Below are positions 24,619 to 37,225 of a stretch of DNA of 64,000 nucleotides, piece by piece. This DNA is from Micromussa lordhowensis. Its lineage: Eukaryota > Cnidaria > Anthozoa > Scleractinia > Lobophylliidae. The stretch is from positions 31,337,880-31,401,879 of the forward strand of contig OZ026600.1 of assembly GCA_964020085.1 (NCBI GenBank), read 5' to 3'. The notes beneath the pieces were generated by a model that was not told the origin of the DNA, did not search any database, and saw only the letters and a list, made by a program, of their open reading frames with translations. A program made the translations under genes and the position numbers. Positions within the stretch are counted from its first letter, which is position 1. Each line of letters starts with the position of its first letter.

Positions 24619-26847
24619 AGGAGACAATTCAAGCTAGGCAAAAGTTACATTGTTTTCTATTCACTGCCCTATCTAAAGTTGGTGTTCTTTTTCATGTCGA
24701 ATGAATCGCTCGACCATTCTCGAGACTCGCAGTTCTTCTGTTGTCAGACGGGTTTTGTTTTCATTCGGTTTTAATTAATTATGCTAAATGAAATACCAGA
24801 TATCAGACTCAGAAGTCATAGAAATCAAAATTATGGTTCCTGATGAACAAACAAACGGGCATGTACGCAAACACACAGTAATTAAAGACAAAAAACCCCG
24901 CTCGTTTGGGGTGAAATCTTTACTCTAAGAGAATCCGATAATGCAAACAGAATTTTACCGCGGAATCAGAATTGGAAGGTTCGAGTTAGTTCGTATCAAC
25001 ACTGGCCATATTTAAATTTTTAGTTCATTTTAACGCATTCAGTCTACAGTTTCGTTCCGTGATTGTCTCGTAAAGTATATCGAAATTTCCGCTGAAAATC
25101 CGTTGAAGCACCTTGTCGGTTAGGAAAATAATAGCGCATTAGACATTTATACAAAAACTAACATCACAAGTAAAAGAGTGCCCTTCAGCCAGGTTTCTCA
25201 CAATACAACTTTTCCGATATTGCTTCCGATTTTCCTCTCTTTTGTCCAGTTATACCACGAAAATAAAACGGCAAGAACCATTTTTAAGCAGTCACTTTGC
25301 TTGTACGAACAAACCAATTTTAGTTAAAATAGAAGTCTATTCGAGTTTATTTTTTAAGTGCTCGGGAATTGAATTCGACCGAATTCGCGCAAAGGTCGCG
25401 AGTCGCTGGCATATTTTGTGATCTAATTCTATTTACGAGAGACCGTGGAAGATATTTCAGTAGTCAAGGTATAAAGCCACAATTTTATGCTATAATTTGT
25501 TTTTACGTATATTTCTATAATTCAGCTTCGCTCTGTTTATTTTAATGCTGTTTATTGGCAATTCCTCGAGGGCATATGCATTGCAAAATCGGTTGTTAAT
25601 TGGTTTTAGTCCTCATCCTCATTTAAGTTGAATTTATTCTCCTTTTCCGGTAATGTCAACCAACGGAATCAATCAGTAGAAACCACCATCCAGGTCGAAT
25701 CTCTACTGTTTTAGGCTTAGTTATTTTTCGATCCCGCATTTTCTCCAACACCGTGCGATACTGCAAGCAAAATATCAACGGCCAGAAACTAAGGAAAGTT
25801 TGTTTCTGAATTCAAAAACAGGTTAAAATGCTCTCTGGGACAAATAGCACGGAACATGCTTTTCATTAAGTTACCGGCTGAGAAAATAGTTCCTCTTAAA
25901 CTTAGATGTCGAGGTGATGGAGTAAGAAGCAAGAACCTTTCCTCGTAAATACTGTCGTCTTTTTGTTCCTTCCCTTAAATCAAAGCTGACTCTCATGATA
26001 GCACACTGTATATAACCACCATTTCTAATTACACTTCTTATCTAGTTTTTCGCTTGATTACTATCAAAATCAAAACAGACATTATGGCAGTGCTTAACAG
26101 CGGAAAGTATTCAAAAATATCAACATAATCGAGAACGTGTTTAGATGGGCAGAGCCATTCTAAACCAACAAGCTGAGTTGCTGTTTGGTTTATTTAGTCT
26201 CTCATCTTGAGTTCGCCGGGGCTTCGACAGCTGCTTTTTCGAGAAAGAAAAATTAACCTCTGGGATGATTGCCTGAGGGACGAAAAGTGCTGGTGAGGAC
26301 TTTTAAAAGCAAGTAAGGCTCAAAAGCAGCAAAAACTGAAAGCCGTCAGAAAACCACTTAATGATTCATCATGTGAGTTTACTTAAGTTTACAACAATCT
26401 TAAAAAAAAAGACCTAATCTAGCCACTGGTAATGATTTAGGAAGAAAAAAGCCACATCAAACGTTAAAGTCACGGTGCTCGGAGTCTTATGACTCTAGTC
26501 ATGAACAGCCTTTTCCCAGTCGATTCATTTCGTATCCGAGACGGACGGCCACGACGAAATATCGAGGCCTAAGATCTAGGCAAGACTACGTAGACCTGTG
26601 CATGTCACGCGCATTACCATTTGCTTCCGAAGTTCTTCAGGTGTAATCGAATCGGTGGACTGTCTCGTTTGTCTGTTTCTAGTAGGGCGTCATGTGTGCA
26701 GCCATTTGCAAGCAGTTTAATTTAATTCTAATTTAACCCCATAAGCTACTGAGCTTAATTTGAATCGTGCTTAAATAAATAAAGGTTGTCTGTCCGTCTA
26801 TTGAAATCTCCCTAGTCTCCCGAGCTGTGCATGGTCCTCCTTTTTTT

Positions 26848-26906
26848 CACGTGACGTCACGGCAGCCATATTGGTGTTCCAAAACAATGAAACGGCGGCC
26901 ATATTG
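26848..26906. promoter_or_regulatory. CRE/E-box and duplicated GCCATATTGG block
   Basis: CACGTGACGTCAC (26848-26860) overlaps an E-box (CACGTG) and a CRE (TGACGTCA). It is followed by GCAGCCATATTGGT and, about 30 bp later, GCGGCCATATTGGT, which resemble YY1 sites. There is no gene start nearby, and such a block could equally be the end of a repeat element. Function is not shown by sequence. Confidence 0.35.
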
Positions 26907-28337
26907 GTATCCAAGACCAATCCTGGGGGGAGTTCAACTCTTTTCTTATGTAAACACTTCCTTTTGTTTCAATAATTTGCATGGGTGAAAACGCTCAATT
27001 GGGAAAATGAATCAAATGAAAGTAAAAATTTACATGTTATAATTTTACAACCTCGTTTGTAGTATGCGAACAGATGAAGTCACTTATAGCTTTTTTCACT
27101 TTTCCTCTCCTTTATGGACAAATGCTACAAACCGATTACAGTATGTTCCTTAAACATCTTTCATTCCTTGAAGGAAAAAAAAGTAAAAACTACAACTTTT
27201 CGTTTTAGTTTGGTTAGGCGACTGGAAGATTTTAAGTTTTGGCAAAGGGTTGTTTGGGGCGCCGAAGGGAATTCAAAACAGCTGTAACTCAGTATGAAGT
27301 TCGTTTTTTCAGGCGACTGAGTATCTGTCAGCGCTAATTTGTGTAGATCTCTTATCTTTGCTCACAAGACATGTTCGTGAAGTATCAAATACAATATATA
27401 TATAGTTCAAACATCATGAAATTACAAAGAGATCGATGTCTGCACGATGATGTTCTGACACTGTTTTCGGAGCATTGTCCGATCAGGTCTAGAGCTCGAT
27501 TTGGAGGTAAGATTCACAGTCAATGACGCGACCCAAAATGATAATACTATACCATGTTTAATGATGTCATGTACCTTAATTTCCATTAGTTACACACAAC
27601 ACATCACACTTTCGTTTTGCTTTCGATAACGCGGAGTTCGTCATAACCTCCGCCCATATGGAAGTGAGGAATGAAAAACAAGGATAAAACCACCAAATGC
27701 AAAAAAGCGAGCAGAATATATCAGGAACACAGCAAAGGCAAAACTGCAAAGTAGTATGGGCAGTGTTTACATCACACAGTAGTTTAGTCAGACTGATCTT
27801 CAGGTCACACTGAGGCTGGTAGTGTAAAGGGATGCAAAGCCCATTAGGGAACGAGGAAAACGTATAAAAATGTATCGACCTATTTCTTTAGCAGTGGAGA
27901 TGTTTTAGGGTTTTTTATATCGACATTCAAACTCGGGGGCTTGTTTCACTAACTTTTTAATTACATTCTTTAGATTTCTGTCAAAACCCCTATAATTTAC
28001 AATAATTATTCCCACGCCGGGATTCTCCACGGTTGGGGTACCTGTCGCGTGTCACAGTTTCTCTGCGTGTAGATAACGGAAAACCTAAGGTATATATAAG
28101 ATATAGAGGCAAGTAAAGCTAACCAAGGCATGCAAAGTCATTGCTTTTGCATGTTTAATAAGCCTTAGGCTTGGCTGTGCAAAATATATATATGAAAAGT
28201 TGACCAGGGAGAAATTACATCGTCGTCGAATAAAAAATTGCTTGTCCTAGCCCAGTGCTTTACGACTGGGATCTATACTGCGTTTTTACAGCTGTTGAGT
28301 TAGTCATTTTAATAACTGGCTTTAAGACTTGCCTCAA

Positions 28338-28820
28338 TTAAAGGCTAGCCTTTTCAAATTTCCGTAATCTAAACAAAGTGTATAGTTGCTGTTCAGTCAG
28401 AGTTCGTTGTAGCAGATTGGGACAGATCTGTAGTACGTTAATTGGTTGGTTATTTAAATAAACATATTTCTCAAAAGTACTCAGCTTTAATAATATCCCC
28501 ACCTGCCTATCATACACCGATACGCTGCGTTGTTGTTCTTGGCGGAAAATGCTCAGTTTAAAAAAATCGTGGAATGCGCCTTTTTGAACCATAGCCTTCA
28601 TATTATGCCAGAAAGGCCGGGTTGTCACACTTCCTAGAGCGATTTCGTGGTACAAAACCGAACTCAGGGCTGGATCTGTTTTGCCATGTGCTTTGCTACT
28701 GATCTCCATAATAACATGCCAAACTGTTTCGATAGCTCTAAATGCTAACAAAAGCTTTTGTTTTCTAAATATACTTCGTCCTCCCCGAAAATATGACAAA
28801 GAGAAGAAAAAATCGCACAC
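28338..28820 (-). CDS. Unrecognised 160-codon open frame, possibly chance
   Basis: An open minus-strand frame ending TAA at 28338-28340, with the text KFEKASL at its C-terminus. The predicted protein has mixed composition with no signal peptide, membrane segment, zinc-binding pattern or repeat that I can see. Length is above what most of this AT-rich region gives, but a chance frame is not excluded. There is no adjacent exon, poly(A) signal or promoter that clearly belongs to it. It lies 1.9 kb upstream of the FAM53-like start on the opposite strand. It could also be a fragment of an old mobile element. I assign no function. Confidence 0.15.
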   Translation of the reverse strand: MCDFFFSLSYFRGGRSIFRKQKLLLAFRAIETVWHVIMEISSKAHGKTDPALSSVLYHEIALGSVTTRPFWHNMKAMVQKGAFHDFFKLSIFRQEQQRSVSVYDRQVGILLKLSTFEKYVYLNNQPINVLQICPNLLQRTLTEQQLYTLFRLRKFEKASL

Positions 28821-29339
28821 TTCTTATCATCAAATTAAGTATATTAGCTTACCGTATATTTACTCTGGCATTTGTTTCGCGTGACCAACTTATGTCCCGC
28901 AGCATTTAAACTAGGCAGAGAGTATGGTATACTATTTCAGTCACATTTTTGACCGAAAAAGTGCAGGTGGCAAAAATAAACCATGAAGGAAAGTCCCTTA
29001 TCACTGAAACAAGAACACCGGACACGTACACGAGCGTAGCGGAAATTGTGCGTTCTCTGCGCAGCTTTCAAAATAATTATCGTACCGTGGTCTCTTTTGT
29101 TCACTCCCGCCCCCACTGCCACACTGAACTGTTCTCATTGCGACAGCTTTTGTTTTGAAGGGCATTTTTGAATAAATATAGAGCAGGAATTTTGGTCCAG
29201 GTCATGTAATTGAAAATTGAATACCCGATTCAGAAAAGCTGCCGTATCGTGCCCGAACTTGTGAAAATATAGAATGCCAGATATGTGTAGGTAAGTTGAT
29301 ACTATACTATATTTTACTCAATTGTACTTTTTGCCATTC

Positions 29340-29574
29340 ATGATAATCGCCGGGGTCGTGATCGCTAGGCCGGCTGTCATGTCACCCGCTTTCACCGGCT
29401 GTCAGTGCCGTGAATGGGCTGTCTTCACGGCCAGTAGCCAATCAGATCGCTCCAATTCAGTCCCAAGAGCTTTATTTAGTTCCCTGGTGTTCATTTACGT
29501 CGCTTTGCAAACTGCAACTGGAAGCTGTAACGTACGATGAAACCTACACGGTAGATTTTCCGGATTCGCTTCAA
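29340..29574 (+). promoter_or_regulatory. Candidate promoter and non-coding first exon of the FAM53-like gene
   Basis: A GC-richer island in AT-rich DNA with a CCAAT box (GCCAATCAG, about 29438) and a CGGCTGTCA word repeated twice. It ends in a good donor, CTTCAAG/GTATTG, at 29574/29575. A matching acceptor, TTTCTTTCAG at 30665, begins the exon that holds the FAM53-like start codon. Inference only: no transcript evidence is available. Confidence 0.3.
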
Positions 29575-30762
29575 GGTATTGCTTTTATTACAATTTTTTT
29601 CTAATCCCGTTGTACACACTCGATATCAGGAGCTCTTTGACTCGCCAAAATGCATCAAAACGTCGCTGAACACATATAAATATGGTTGTGCTCGTACACA
29701 CTTTGAGAATGAAATTTTGTTCTTTTCGGCATTATTTTGAAACTTGAAGTTCTTAAAATTCTACGAGTTGTTGTCTCGCTAGAAATGTTTTGTTTCCATT
29801 CGTCGGTAGTGCTCAGTAAGATATAGCGAAAATGTAGCTTGCCACAGGGGAGCGAAGGAGTAGAAACGATGAACACGCATTTCTTTGTCAACGGCACCTG
29901 GCCTTCATTGTGAGTTGGAAATGAGCTTATGTACTTCATAATTTTGCCATCCGCGAGTTAAGTTAAACGAAGGCAGAGCTTTTACTGGAATAGTTCTGTG
30001 TGCTACTCGAGGCTTAATATTTCAACGTGGCCAAACGGTTGGTGTGTATTTTTATTTTATCTTGAACATATTGTGTTTCGCAGGGTACAACCACCCGTCC
30101 TTCCGCTGAATTTTTTATGCTTTACCGAAATGTCCGACTTTTCTCGTTTTAAATGAGCGAGTTTGTCTGTCGACTCCGTTTAAACCTTTGTAGGAATCTC
30201 ATGTCTTAAGCGCTACTGACTGTTTAATGTCATTTTCGTTTATTCCTCGAAATTTACCTTGCTTTATCGAGCCCTTGCAAGTAAAACGACAGCGAATCGA
30301 AGATGGGAGCTAGGTTAGATGCATGTACAATTTCGAATTGTGTGATGTGTTTTCAGCGCGTAAGCTTGTCAGCTCGGATCTCTCATTTGAAAGTAAATTT
30401 TATTTTTCAGACCTAGGGCCAATAAGTATCATTTCACGTTGAACTAGAGGATTATAAATTTACCGTGCAGGAAAACATGAATTCTAGTTGACATTTTTGA
30501 GTTGTTTCTGTGATCGCTGCTCAACCGCAAGAATTGCATTTCAATGAGTTTCGGACCCTCGCTGGGTGTAATTGAAGAACTTGAAAGAACGTAGATTTAA
30601 AAGCATTAATGATTTCGTTGTCTGGGAAATAAATTTTTATGCGGATATTTTTTGCTTTCTTTCAGGGCGCCGCGACGTCAACCTGACGCCACAGGAACTC
30701 GCGGGAAATACGTTCTTGTTCCCGCCATCCAATAGTTCGGCCACCGACTTATCAGCAAAGAA

Positions 30763-33700
30763 ATGCTGAAATTTTTGGCTCTCAAGTTCAAGAACCAATC
30801 CATCAATGAAGTCAAGCCTTATGAGCCACAGGTAAAGAAGTTAACGATTCCTTTCTTCACAATAACTGCAGTGTTGACACGAGCGCATTTGTTCTTATAG
30901 CTGGTATCATAGACGCTGGGTAAGCGTATTTTTTAATTTCTTCTCGTTAGTAAGCTTTTATATTTTTCCAGGTATTTTTACCGGAAAATTCTGTCCTGGA
31001 GGAGAGTGCAGACGAAGATGACGAATTGAGGGAGATAAATGCAGGTAATGGAATAAATACGTTGCTCTGTTTTATTCAATCACAACATCGATATCACTGA
31101 TATTTGTCGTTTTCACTTTACCCATCAGCCGACAAAGCACTCTACAACAACAACATCCACGAGGAGTCTTTAAAGATCAAGCCATCTTTCGCAGGACAAG
31201 TTGAACAGGAGGCGGCAAAGGAGAATATCTACACGGAAAGAGACAACAGGGAAGAAAACAGAGGTTTTTTGCCGATAGAAATTCCCGCTAGAGAAAGTAG
31301 TGCCGCGGAAAAGCGAAAGTGGTCTCAAGTGAACACTCACAAGCTGCTTCAACAGTTCGCATCTGGCAACGACAGTTCGTCAAGCGACGATGAAATCAAG
31401 GAACTTTGTTCTAAAAAGAGTGGGTCGCTGGTACTTAGCTCAAGTCCGCCTGGCAAAGTCACAGTTTTATCTAAACATTCTGCGTTTTCTGCAAGAGTGA
31501 GGCCAACGGCATACACAAGCGAGGGTCACTCTAGGAAAAAACACCGGGTTGTTTTCGCCGAAGATGATGGATTTTTCTCTAGGCCGTCATTAAACTTTGA
31601 GAAGATGCAACAGGTAAAGATTATAAGGCGTAGGTTTGGTCGGAACAATAACTTTTATTGTTTTAATATTTCTGTCTACTCGTGCATGTAAATGTGGTGT
31701 TGCCAGTGTTTATTCTAATGATTTACATGGATGCAGTGTAAATACCACAATTGTGACGCCTAAAACCCTTTTGAAATGACCTACAATGAACTGCAGCTTC
31801 TTTTTGATGCATTTGTTGAGAAGCGTCAATATTCAAGGCCCTGCCTACTTGGTTATTTCCAAAGACACGCGTCGAATTGTGGTTGAGTGTTATTTCCATT
31901 GGCCTCGTGAGTTCTGTTTGTTTATGTTCTCGCGACGGGTAACCTGAGATGTGCTGGGGTTACGTGAAATGAGAAATTCCTGTGCAAAGAACCTTTTGTG
32001 TTTCAATGTCAGGCTGATGCAATTTGCTGAAATGCTTTGTGTTAGGATTGATAAGATTCAAAGCTGATTGGCTGACAAATTGAATAGGGATTGAAGTTGT
32101 GCTCATTAGTCTTATCAAGTTTTACAGCATAGAGAGTTACATGAGAAGAAATGACCAAGAAACAGTAGAAAAAAAAAACTTTTAGGTGGTGCTCAAGATA
32201 TCTATCTCGCAGATAATTAGTAAGGGGCCTTGTCTAAAATGATAATACCTCTTGAGGTCTGGAATTCCCTTTGTCCCAAAGTGGTATGAGTAGAGTAGGC
32301 CAAATTTCAAGCATCCAGTAACTGAATATTCTTTATTAGTACATACTAATGGAAGTCCATTAGAATTTGATTGGTTCCTTACTGGCTATATACCCTGACA
32401 AAACATAATCACATGCAATGTTGCCTTGAAAGGGGAGAATGTTTCAAATATTTAAATTAGTATGTCTTGGTCTTAGAACCTAAGGGGAACAAAGTAGTCA
32501 CCTTGGCTGTCAGTGGCTGAGTATTTCCCTATGACCTTGGGTTGTTAATTAAGTAGACCACAACTTTGCACAGGTTGCTCTTAATCAACTTAAGTGTTAA
32601 ACTGTCGTTTAAGATGAACTTCAGCCCCAACACAGAGACTAAGTAGGGCTTACGACATGACTAAATTGTTAGGAAAACAAATTATTTGTTCTGAAAAGGT
32701 CTCTTTGATTGACTGAAATTCTCTGTTCCCTAGAAAATAAAGAAGCACACACATGGCCTGTCAAGACCGAGACCAGTAAGAATTAGGGTAAGTTATGTGC
32801 CAGCTTAATCCTCTAAGAATAATCTTCTTTCTGTGTATTGTCAGCTGTCAAGTCACAGATCCACCAGTAGTAAGAGTGTACTTGTGACAAAAATGTGCAC
32901 AGTGCTGTACATGTTCTGAATAGCAATGGATGATTATGCAATATGCTTTACATTGGATAATTTTAACCTAAACAATGCATGCCAGACATTCAATGGTTAA
33001 TTTACAAAAGGCCTTGGCAAGATTCTGTAAAATCCCATACTTATGTAAACAAAATTTTGGGAGTCTTGTATTTGTATTCACAAGGACTATTTTGTGTGGG
33101 ATGGATATTCCGGAGTTTCGTTAAGGGCCAGGGAATAGGTAGATTAACCAGCTGTGAGGATGACTTTGCCCACCTCATTTGACTTCCAAGAGGAAAGTTT
33201 TTCAGTAGTAGTTCAGCTCAAAAAGTTTCTCCTAGCTGCCTGTCAAAACCAGTTGCCCTCCTGCTGAAACGTTAATGAAACCCCTGGATACTATAAAAGA
33301 AATTGGAGTTAGAATGCCGGGCTATATATATGGAAATCTTTCCAAGATCTTTTGTTTCAGCATATACAAAGATACGATTTAGGCCCTAGCTATTTAACTC
33401 TATATTTTTTTAATTTTTGTGGCTGAGAATGGGTATACAGCGATGACCCTTGGCCTTTGCTAGTTGAGCTCCTGTGAGGCTTTGTAAACACAATGACATT
33501 GTCACCTTTTCTCAAATATTGTACCTAGTCAATATCGCCTATACCACCACCTTGTGTTTACATAATCTGACACAAACACTTGAGTTACTTCAGAGAAGTT
33601 GAAAGTACTTATTGTAAACCTTTGTTTGCAGCTTGGGGTTATTCAAGTGTTTGTGTCAGGCTGTTATATATAAACATGCACACAGTTATCATAATGATTA

Positions 33701-34041
33701 TTTAATTTTTAAAATTATTATTGTACCCATGGTGTTCTGTAAAAAATGACGTACTCTGTAATTTCCTTTGCGGGCTGTTTGTGACAAATCTGAGAGATAC
33801 ACATCTAGATCTGTTAATATAAATGGCAAGTGTGTTATATTACTCATCAGCAATATGACAAATGCCAATTCCCAGCTTGTTTTAAATAGCCTTCCCTGTT
33901 TCCATCTTGTTTTCCCTACAGAGTATCTCTAATGGTAGACATAGTCGTGGTTGTGACCCAGCTGTGTTATCCTTCAAGCCCATCCAGATGAACCCATCAT
34001 TCAGTCTTGCGCCAGTGGAAGAACCCGGCTTTGCCTATTAA
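30763..34041 (+). CDS. FAM53-like protein
   Basis: Coding exons 30763-30831, 30972-31044, 31129-31613, 32734-32787 and 33922-34041 give 266 residues with consistent phase and a TAA stop. The coding start lies in an exon whose acceptor is at 30665, so about 97 bases of that exon are 5' UTR. The N-terminus (LKFKNQSINEV) resembles the conserved FAM53 start, and a basic cluster followed by SRPSLNFEKMQ matches the FAM53 core where vertebrates have RPSLDFLKM. Between them is a low-complexity acidic and serine-rich region (SSSSDDE) and likely nuclear-localisation signals (EKRKW, SRKKHR). Vertebrate FAM53 proteins bind the transcriptional regulators SKIP/SNW1 or 14-3-3 and help nuclear import; whether this one does is inference. 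The C-terminal exon (FKPIQMNPSF) is unfamiliar to me. Length is somewhat shorter than vertebrate relatives. Confidence 0.7.
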
Positions 34042-35266
34042 CTTGTTACAGCTGGTGTGTTTCCAAGCTGTAGTTGGCAAGTACTACATATTCTTACCAA
34101 ACTCTGGATCCTTCTACAAGTCATGTGCGTTGCACACAGAACTTTAAAAAGGTAGACAACTTGGACACAAGTGAGATGCCCTATGGGTCTTAACCCACCG
34201 TGTGTGTCGTGACTGTTTGCCTACAAATGCAGAGGAGCCATGAGGTTTTATCAAGTTGATGTCAGTTTACTGAGCTTTGCATGTGGCATCTTTAGACTCG
34301 GAGAGCAAAGTTAAATATCATTAACTCTTGGTTCAATATATAAGGTTGCTCAATTCTTTAGAGCAGTTAAATATGCCGTATATGTATAAATGAAAGTTTT
34401 TGTGTAATTGGTCATTTGCTGGTTGCAAAACCCTGTGATACCGAAATAGTAAACCCAGAAGATAGCCAAATGGACAAGGTGGTCTTGTACTGGTGACCAG
34501 AGACATTTTTCACAATTTCAGCACCTTGTCTTGGCAATTTGTTTCATTCTGTTGATTGGTCGCCCTTGGCTAGCCATGTGAAGTAGAAAGTTGACAGAAG
34601 GAAAGCAATGTTGCGGCTAACATTTTATCAACTATGATTGATAACTTGTCATCTGCTTCTGTTTCAAAAATGCCCACGACTGTCTTTTGGTTTGTGCAGC
34701 ATTCCTTTATCTTGGACAGGCCTACATTCGTTGTGGTCTAAAATGATAGCAGGTAATTCTCGGCAAAAGATCTGACAAGTTGAACCCTTACAAAAACTTC
34801 TTTAACCATTTTACAACCCTCCGAGCCTTAGCACTACCAGTGATCAGCTTATTTCTTCTCTATAAGTCATCATTAGAAAGTCTTGCATGTAGGTTACTTC
34901 TAGCAAGTGATCGACAGAGAAATCATTGTGCGTTTGTTCTAACCAGTTCTTCGATAGTGTTTGAAAACTGTTTTACATGAAAAGTGTTTATGACTAAATT
35001 CAATACTGAACATGGCTAGTTTGGTGGCAGTTTGTTATCTCAAATGAGGGAAGCAGGCTTCCGTCACCCTCTGTGTGGGATTGCTGGTAACAATGGCAAG
35101 CTACCAATCAAGCTTTGTTGTATTGTCGGAATGCCCTAAACATCAAAGTGGTAGAATTTTTTGTGATGGAATATCTGGCAGAAGTAATAGTAACTCTACT
35201 GGAAATGAAGATTGGGGGAGACTGAGATAGATATTTCATACTTTATGTCAAATTTCAGTCCAGCTC

Positions 35267-35337
35267 AATAAAGCATGGAACATTAAATATGACAGAAACC
35301 AAGAAAATATAATGATATAATAATACAGTAGAATAAA
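35267..35337 (+). terminator. Candidate poly(A) signals for the FAM53-like gene
   Basis: Two canonical AATAAA hexamers, at 35267-35272 and 35332-35337, about 1.2-1.3 kb after the stop codon. Confidence 0.4.
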
Positions 35338-37068
35338 GCAATTTCTTAACATGACTTTAAGCAGCTTTCAGTCTCCCTCAGACTTCAGCTGTAGTCTGTT
35401 ATTAAGTTACCATGAACATTTTTTGTGTTTGCTTTCATCTGATGGTAAAACTCTTACAGTACTCGCTTTAGTTTTAACACCTGGGTTGACAAAGCCAAAT
35501 TTTTACCTCCTACGTTGTATATATGTTGGCAAGATGATTATCCATGTCGCATTATTTTGGGAAGTGTACATCACTTTGACTGTATCTTGTTAGGTTATTC
35601 TAATGAGGTTTTGTATTACAGACTCGGTTGTTAAAAGCATTATTAAGCTAATTCATAACAAGTCTGAATGTTGATATCAGTTTTGTAACCTTTCTGTGAG
35701 GGTTTCTTTTGTTTTGGTTTTATTTCCTGCAGTACAGTTTTGATGTTGATCATGTCAAACTGAACAAAACATTTAGCAACAAGAAACACTTTTATACCAG
35801 AGAATTTTCAAACCATGATCACTTCTTGACCGTGATTTGAGCAACCTGGCCCAGGGATGTAATTTGTTTTGATCTGAACTAGCTTGTATTTTTGGTAAAT
35901 TGTATATTTGAATTCATGAAGGGTCACTTTATAAGTGCGTGGTCACTGATGATTTTGAAGTTCTGTGGTTATATTTTTTCCAACTGTACCAACCATTTTT
36001 CATGTTTTACCAGTCAAGATTACCCACATTCAACATCATAACCGCTTTATGTGAATAATGTAAATCTGATCGGGTGCATTTCATCACGTTCACCGCGTAA
36101 ATCCAGTGTTGTTTTGGGGCATGTATACACTCCAATGTATATACTACAACCATCGAAAGTTTGTTTGTTTATGCGTGCCTGTAGACATAGATCTAGCCCG
36201 GGTTGTTTGAACGGTGGATAAGGCTGTCCTCTGGAAAAATCACTATCCAGTGGAAAGCATGGTTTGTTTCATTAACACTTATCTGCTAGATAGTGATTTA
36301 TCCTGTCCTTAGCTCTTTTTTTAGCATTATCCATCTTTCAATCAACTGGGGCTTGACATTAGAGAGTGTTGTAAGTCTTCACATTTTCTTTCTCACAGAA
36401 TAGCCATGGAATTGTTTTGGCTTTTTCACTTTAGACACTTCTTTAATCTTTTACCCTAACATTTCTTTAAAGTCAGGTCTATATTTTCCAACATTATTTT
36501 TTTCATACAGCAGTAAAAGTAGGCTGTATTTCTGCACATCACACCCATAATTTGTTTCTGCTAAGTGAAGCCACTTTAAGTTTTGGTTAAGAGAAAACAG
36601 CCATGACAACAAGGTCTTGTTAAATATTCCTCTTTATCTGATAGTTTGTTGACTTGAAGACTTAATATTTATCTACTTAAGTATATTTATACAGATATTT
36701 TGTACATATGTATTTTATAACTACAAAAGAGTAAGTCAGATTATCTGAGAGTTTGAAACTTAGAAGAGTATTTATTCGGACTGAGACGTACATGTACATT
36801 GTTTGGTGTATAACGCAACCTAGATTTCAGCAAGAGTGTTTTTTTTTTGCCTCTAAAACATTAATAATATTAAAACGTGTTTTACAATACCTGTCTCATT
36901 GTGATTTATTCTTTACTGTGTTCTCGGTAATATGATATGCATGTTTTGGCCTTTAGAATCATTTTTTTCATTTCTGTCTTCTTAACCAGATAGCATTAAA
37001 TAATTTTCTTTTCTTTTCTCTTCCACTTGCACTCTTTTAAAACTAATTAGAAATACATCATACTCTAT

Positions 37069-37074
37069 TTTATT
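37069..37074 (-). terminator. Candidate poly(A) signal for ZC2HC1C
   Basis: TTTATT on the plus strand (AATAAA on the coding strand), about 150 bp beyond the ZC2HC1C stop codon. Confidence 0.45.
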
Positions 37075-37225
37075 ATAGTTGAATGCCTTAGCTAAATACT
37101 GGATTATTTTCCAGGATGTATCACCCAATTGTGCAGGATTTAAGAATATAGCCAGCACAAAATAAAAGTTCCACACACTGATAAAATTCTAAAATAGTCT
37201 TGGTAAAAATCAAACTGTTTAATCT

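Larger units (their letters stand above)
15143..29300. other. About 14 kb with no recognised protein gene
   Basis: The first about 1.4 kb may be NEK9 3' UTR (AATAAA at 16583-16588). After that the DNA is AT-rich with frequent stops in all frames. I found a fold-back at 15547-15718, a SINE at 16923-17202, a fold-back at 21131-21275, an ATTT microsatellite at about 24594, a CRE-like site with repeated GGCCATATTGG words at 26848-26906, and one unexplained 160-codon frame at 28338-28820. A 128-codon frame at 17600-17986 (minus) has no recognisable motif and I treat it as chance. I recognise no homeobox, zinc finger, kinase or other conserved exon, and no tRNA or rRNA. Confidence 0.5.
34042..37225. 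other. Intergenic/3' UTR between convergent genes
   Basis: AT-rich, no supported frame. Two AATAAA hexamers at 35267-35272 and 35332-35337 are candidate ends for the FAM53-like transcript, and TTTATT at 37069-37074 (AATAAA on the minus strand) fits the end of ZC2HC1C. I see no gene between them. Confidence 0.5.

Noticed and set aside
31104..31691. Single 195-codon gene
   Set aside because: Part of it is the third FAM53-like exon (31129-31613); the ends read through the acceptor and donor.
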